A stretch of 64,000 nucleotides of DNA from Caballeronia sordidicola (lineage in GTDB: Bacteria; Pseudomonadota; Gammaproteobacteria; Burkholderiales; Burkholderiaceae): assembly GCF_001544455.2 (NCBI RefSeq), contig NZ_FCOC02000002.1, positions 248,001 through 312,000 on the forward strand. Reading direction: 5' to 3'. Under the pieces are notes generated by a model. It saw nothing but the letters and a program-made list of their open reading frames with translations, was not told the origin of the DNA and did no database searches. Shown here one piece after another: positions 61,963-64,000 of this stretch. Both the position numbers and the translations under genes were made by a program. Every line of letters begins with the position of its first letter. Within the stretch, counting starts at the first letter, position 1.

Positions 61963-64000
61963 TCACAAATCCACTTTCACCGCACCGACTGCCTCGACAA
62001 ACGCATCACGACAGGCCTTCTTCTGGAAGTTGGCTAGCGCCTGCATCTTCATCCGAACGGTTTGCCACGCCTCCAGCAGTTCAGTCCGAGCGCTGTCCCA
62101 CGAGCCCGGTGCGTGATACACCGCCAGGAAGCGGTACTTATCGCCTTTCCAGGTGAAAGCACGGCACCCGTCGGAGGGCTCTCCTTCCCATGCGTCCATC
62201 GAGACGTGAGGAAATTCATGAAGTTGCGATAACGGTAAAACCGGTCTTTGGCCTTTCGAAATTGGACTTGCAGCTAGTTCCCACAGCATTTTGGGTCCTG
62301 CAAACACGCTGCCACCCGACATTGCATCGTTAAGGTCCAAATAAGCCTGCAAGCGAAAATGCTCGGCTCCATCGGTGCTCAAACGCAGGACACCGCCTTC
62401 CAGAAACTCAAGGGGTGTCACGGTCAATCGGCGCTCCGCAGAGTCCCCGCCCCCCTCATACAACGCGTCCAGAACCGCGTCGAAAGCTTCCGAAAACCAT
62501 GCCCGAATCCCGGCAAGCACCTGTCCACAAACCATCAGATCTTCGTGTTTCATATTCGAGATGTCACCGTCTTTAGTGTTGTTGAGTAGCCGCGAAACAT
62601 GAATGTCACCACCGCCAGAATAGGCCGCGCTCAACGTATCGACAGAGGGAAAAGCACACCGCGACCGATACGTAGCCTCCACATGCTCGGCCGCGTTTGT
62701 AACCATACTTCGGTAAAAAAGTGCCACCCGTCCAGCGTGTCCAGCGAGTTGCGCGAGCAGGCGCCACTCGGCGCCGCCGGCCTCGCGCACCATGGCCGCG
62801 AACCAGACGATGCCCGCGTCCTCCATCAGATAACCCCATCGCCGCTCGCGGTTTTGCCCTGCAAGCCATCGCGGCACGTTTTTCCCATCCTGGATCTCGC
62901 GCACCGCGTCGGTTGCGCATACGGCCGCACGCAGCAACCAGAACTCGCCGCCGATCGACTCAAGCAGCACCTTGCCGGCCACGCTCCCAGCAGCGGTGAA
63001 GGCGAACGACACGTCTACCTCGCAACCAACCGTGTTGCGCGAACGATCGAATGCGAACCGGCTGTCGGGTACGTGACGCACGCCCCATGGACCGCCGTCG
63101 CGAAGCGCCGTGGCCGGAGAGCCGGCCAGATCGGCAGCGAACGGAACCAGAACCTCTTCCGTGCACCGGATCTGCGGATCCTTCGCGGACGCTCTCGAGA
63201 GCCGCAGGACATTCGATCCGCTCGTGACCACGCGTCGCACACGCGTGCTATCGAACGCAGGCAGGTACACGGTCGATTCCAGCAAAGTTTCGTCGGCGAG
63301 TTGCGTGGGCCGCACGTTCTCGCCCACGTGCTTGTGCCGAATCCCGCGCGCCAAGGCGATCGGCACCGCTACGTCCCCGTCCTGCACAAACTTCGCGCTG
63401 TCAGGATAGAACACCGCATCGCCACTCTTCGCGCCCGTTGCGGCTGTGACGAGTATCGAATCATCGGCGCCGAGCGAGTTGACATCGAGTTCGCCGATTT
63501 CTTCCTTACGTTTGCCAAGGTCCATCCGCAGGTCGCTGGCGATCTTCCCCCTGATCACGCGGTCTACCTGATAGCGGTCAAGCGTACCGTCGAGATACGG
63601 GAATGCCACACCGAGGCGCGGCAGCCCTTCAGTTGTGCCCGGTTGCGCGCTCGCGTAGTGTTCGATCCGTCGCCCGATCAGGCTCCCGAGGCGGTCGATC
63701 CGTCCGATACGCTGCTCAAGGTCGCCCGACGTCCACGCGACACCGTAATGCACGATGTTGTCGCAGAAGAGGTGCATGTCGACGCCTTCCTTGAGCACGT
63801 CCGTGCAGACAAGCACATTCGGGTGGGTCGGAAACTTGAATTGCGTAACGGCGTTCTGGTTCTCCAGCCGGCTCGATCGTCCGATCACCGGCGACATCAG
63901 GCGAAACGCCATGTGAACGCGTTCGCGGCAAATTTGCTCCCAGCCAACCGCCGTTCCGCTGCGCAAACATTTATCGACGATCAGGTCGAAATGTTCGATC
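61963..64000 (-). CDS. SF2/SNF2-like helicase, C-terminal part
   Basis: The frame is open to the window edge, so this is the C-terminal 679 residues of a larger protein; an apparent start at 63966 is a TTG inside the frame. The helicase C domain shows motif V (VLVCTDVLKEGVDMHLFCDNIVHYGV) and motif VI (LEQRIGRIDR), typical of SNF2/RapA-like SF2 enzymes. About 500 residues after it have no motif I can name. Large helicases of this build occur in phage-defence loci (DISARM-type and related), which is a suggestion only. The stop is at 61963. Confidence 0.8.
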   Translation of the reverse strand, partial: IEHFDLIVDKCLRSGTAVGWEQICRERVHMAFRLMSPVIGRSSRLENQNAVTQFKFPTHPNVLVCTDVLKEGVDMHLFCDNIVHYGVAWTSGDLEQRIGRIDRLGSLIGRRIEHYASAQPGTTEGLPRLGVAFPYLDGTLDRYQVDRVIRGKIASDLRMDLGKRKEEIGELDVNSLGADDSILVTAATGAKSGDAVFYPDSAKFVQDGDVAVPIALARGIRHKHVGENVRPTQLADETLLESTVYLPAFDSTRVRRVVTSGSNVLRLSRASAKDPQIRCTEEVLVPFAADLAGSPATALRDGGPWGVRHVPDSRFAFDRSRNTVGCEVDVSFAFTAAGSVAGKVLLESIGGEFWLLRAAVCATDAVREIQDGKNVPRWLAGQNRERRWGYLMEDAGIVWFAAMVREAGGAEWRLLAQLAGHAGRVALFYRSMVTNAAEHVEATYRSRCAFPSVDTLSAAYSGGGDIHVSRLLNNTKDGDISNMKHEDLMVCGQVLAGIRAWFSEAFDAVLDALYEGGGDSAERRLTVTPLEFLEGGVLRLSTDGAEHFRLQAYLDLNDAMSGGSVFAGPKMLWELAASPISKGQRPVLPLSQLHEFPHVSMDAWEGEPSDGCRAFTWKGDKYRFLAVYHAPGSWDSARTELLEAWQTVRMKMQALANFQKKACRDAFVEAVGAVKVDL

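Noticed and set aside
61736..61966. A 76-codon minus-strand frame starting with GTG in a 4-nt overlap with the helicase stop
   Set aside because: The GTGA overlap is suggestive of coupling, but there is no recognisable motif or separate support, so I did not list it as a gene.
61677..62156. A 159-codon plus-strand frame at the island edge
   Set aside because: It overlaps the end of the helicase gene on the opposite strand, has no ribosome site, and its composition is Ser/Arg/Pro-rich noise.
1..64000. CRISPR arrays and complete rRNA or tRNA genes
   Set aside because: No regularly spaced direct repeats of CRISPR type and no complete structural RNA gene were seen, apart from the riboswitch and the tRNA-end fragment.

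Overview
The window reads as chromosomal DNA of a beta-proteobacterium of the Burkholderiaceae, most likely Paraburkholderia or Caballeronia. The evidence is the high G+C content, the fliC-fliD-fliT flagellar block, a short H-NS-type protein with the Burkholderia-style SGxTWSGRG motif, an OmpC-type Burkholderia porin, the bioA-bioF-bioD-bioB operon and aceK. No computed similarity search stands behind this; it rests on reading the sequence and recognising families.

Layout. 1-14.6 kb: the start of motA under its own sigma-28 promoter, a GT4 glycosyltransferase, hns, aqpZ, a small secreted protein, a HAD phosphatase/sugar kinase pair, tag, two tandem paralogous small proteins of unknown function, rpsU, an aldo/keto reductase, then fliC-fliD-fliT, and a cation/Ca2+ exchanger family gene preceded by a clear yybP-ykoY (Mn2+) riboswitch. 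14.8-25.4 kb: a DppA-like binding protein, then a metabolic block around a LiuR-like MerR regulator (MBL hydrolase, aceK, carbonic anhydrase, thiolase, SDR, GST, YchJ) and a secreted alpha/beta hydrolase. 25.4-27.95 kb: a lower-G+C accessory cassette bounded by imperfect inverted repeats of about 100 bp. It holds a third, stop-interrupted copy of the small-protein family and a two-gene unit (298 and 92 aa) that looks like a toxin/immunity-type pair but is unidentified.

28.1-41.6 kb: a methylglutaconyl-CoA hydratase, the complete tightly overlapping bioA-F-D-B operon, a sulfate-binding protein, a hydroxyacid dehydrogenase, HMG-CoA lyase, a YbaK-type deacylase, a DUF1289-MaoC fusion, an MBL hydrolase, a fluoroacetate-dehalogenase-like enzyme and a nitronate monooxygenase. 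The liu-type enzymes and biotin synthesis meet in leucine breakdown, where methylcrotonyl-CoA carboxylase needs biotin. 41.7-48.2 kb: a porin, a small exported protein, an SBF-like transporter and an acyl-CoA-dehydrogenase/PIG-L deacetylase/NodS-like methyltransferase operon. 48.4-51.7 kb: a LacI regulator, a mannose-isomerase/AGE-family enzyme and a PfkB sugar kinase in one overlapping operon, a plausible mannose to fructose to fructose-6-phosphate route. 51.7-60.9 kb: two very small proteins (one behind a 10-bp tandem repeat), a GST, a fused indolepyruvate ferredoxin oxidoreductase, an EAL protein, an NhaP-type antiporter and a small exported protein.

60.9-64 kb: over 1 kb of non-coding DNA containing a tRNA 3'-end-like fragment followed by a hairpin, then the C-terminal part of a large SF2/SNF2-like helicase running off the window. 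This looks like the edge of a genomic, possibly defence, island. The cassette at 25.4-27.95 kb and this island edge are the two places most likely to hold something undescribed.
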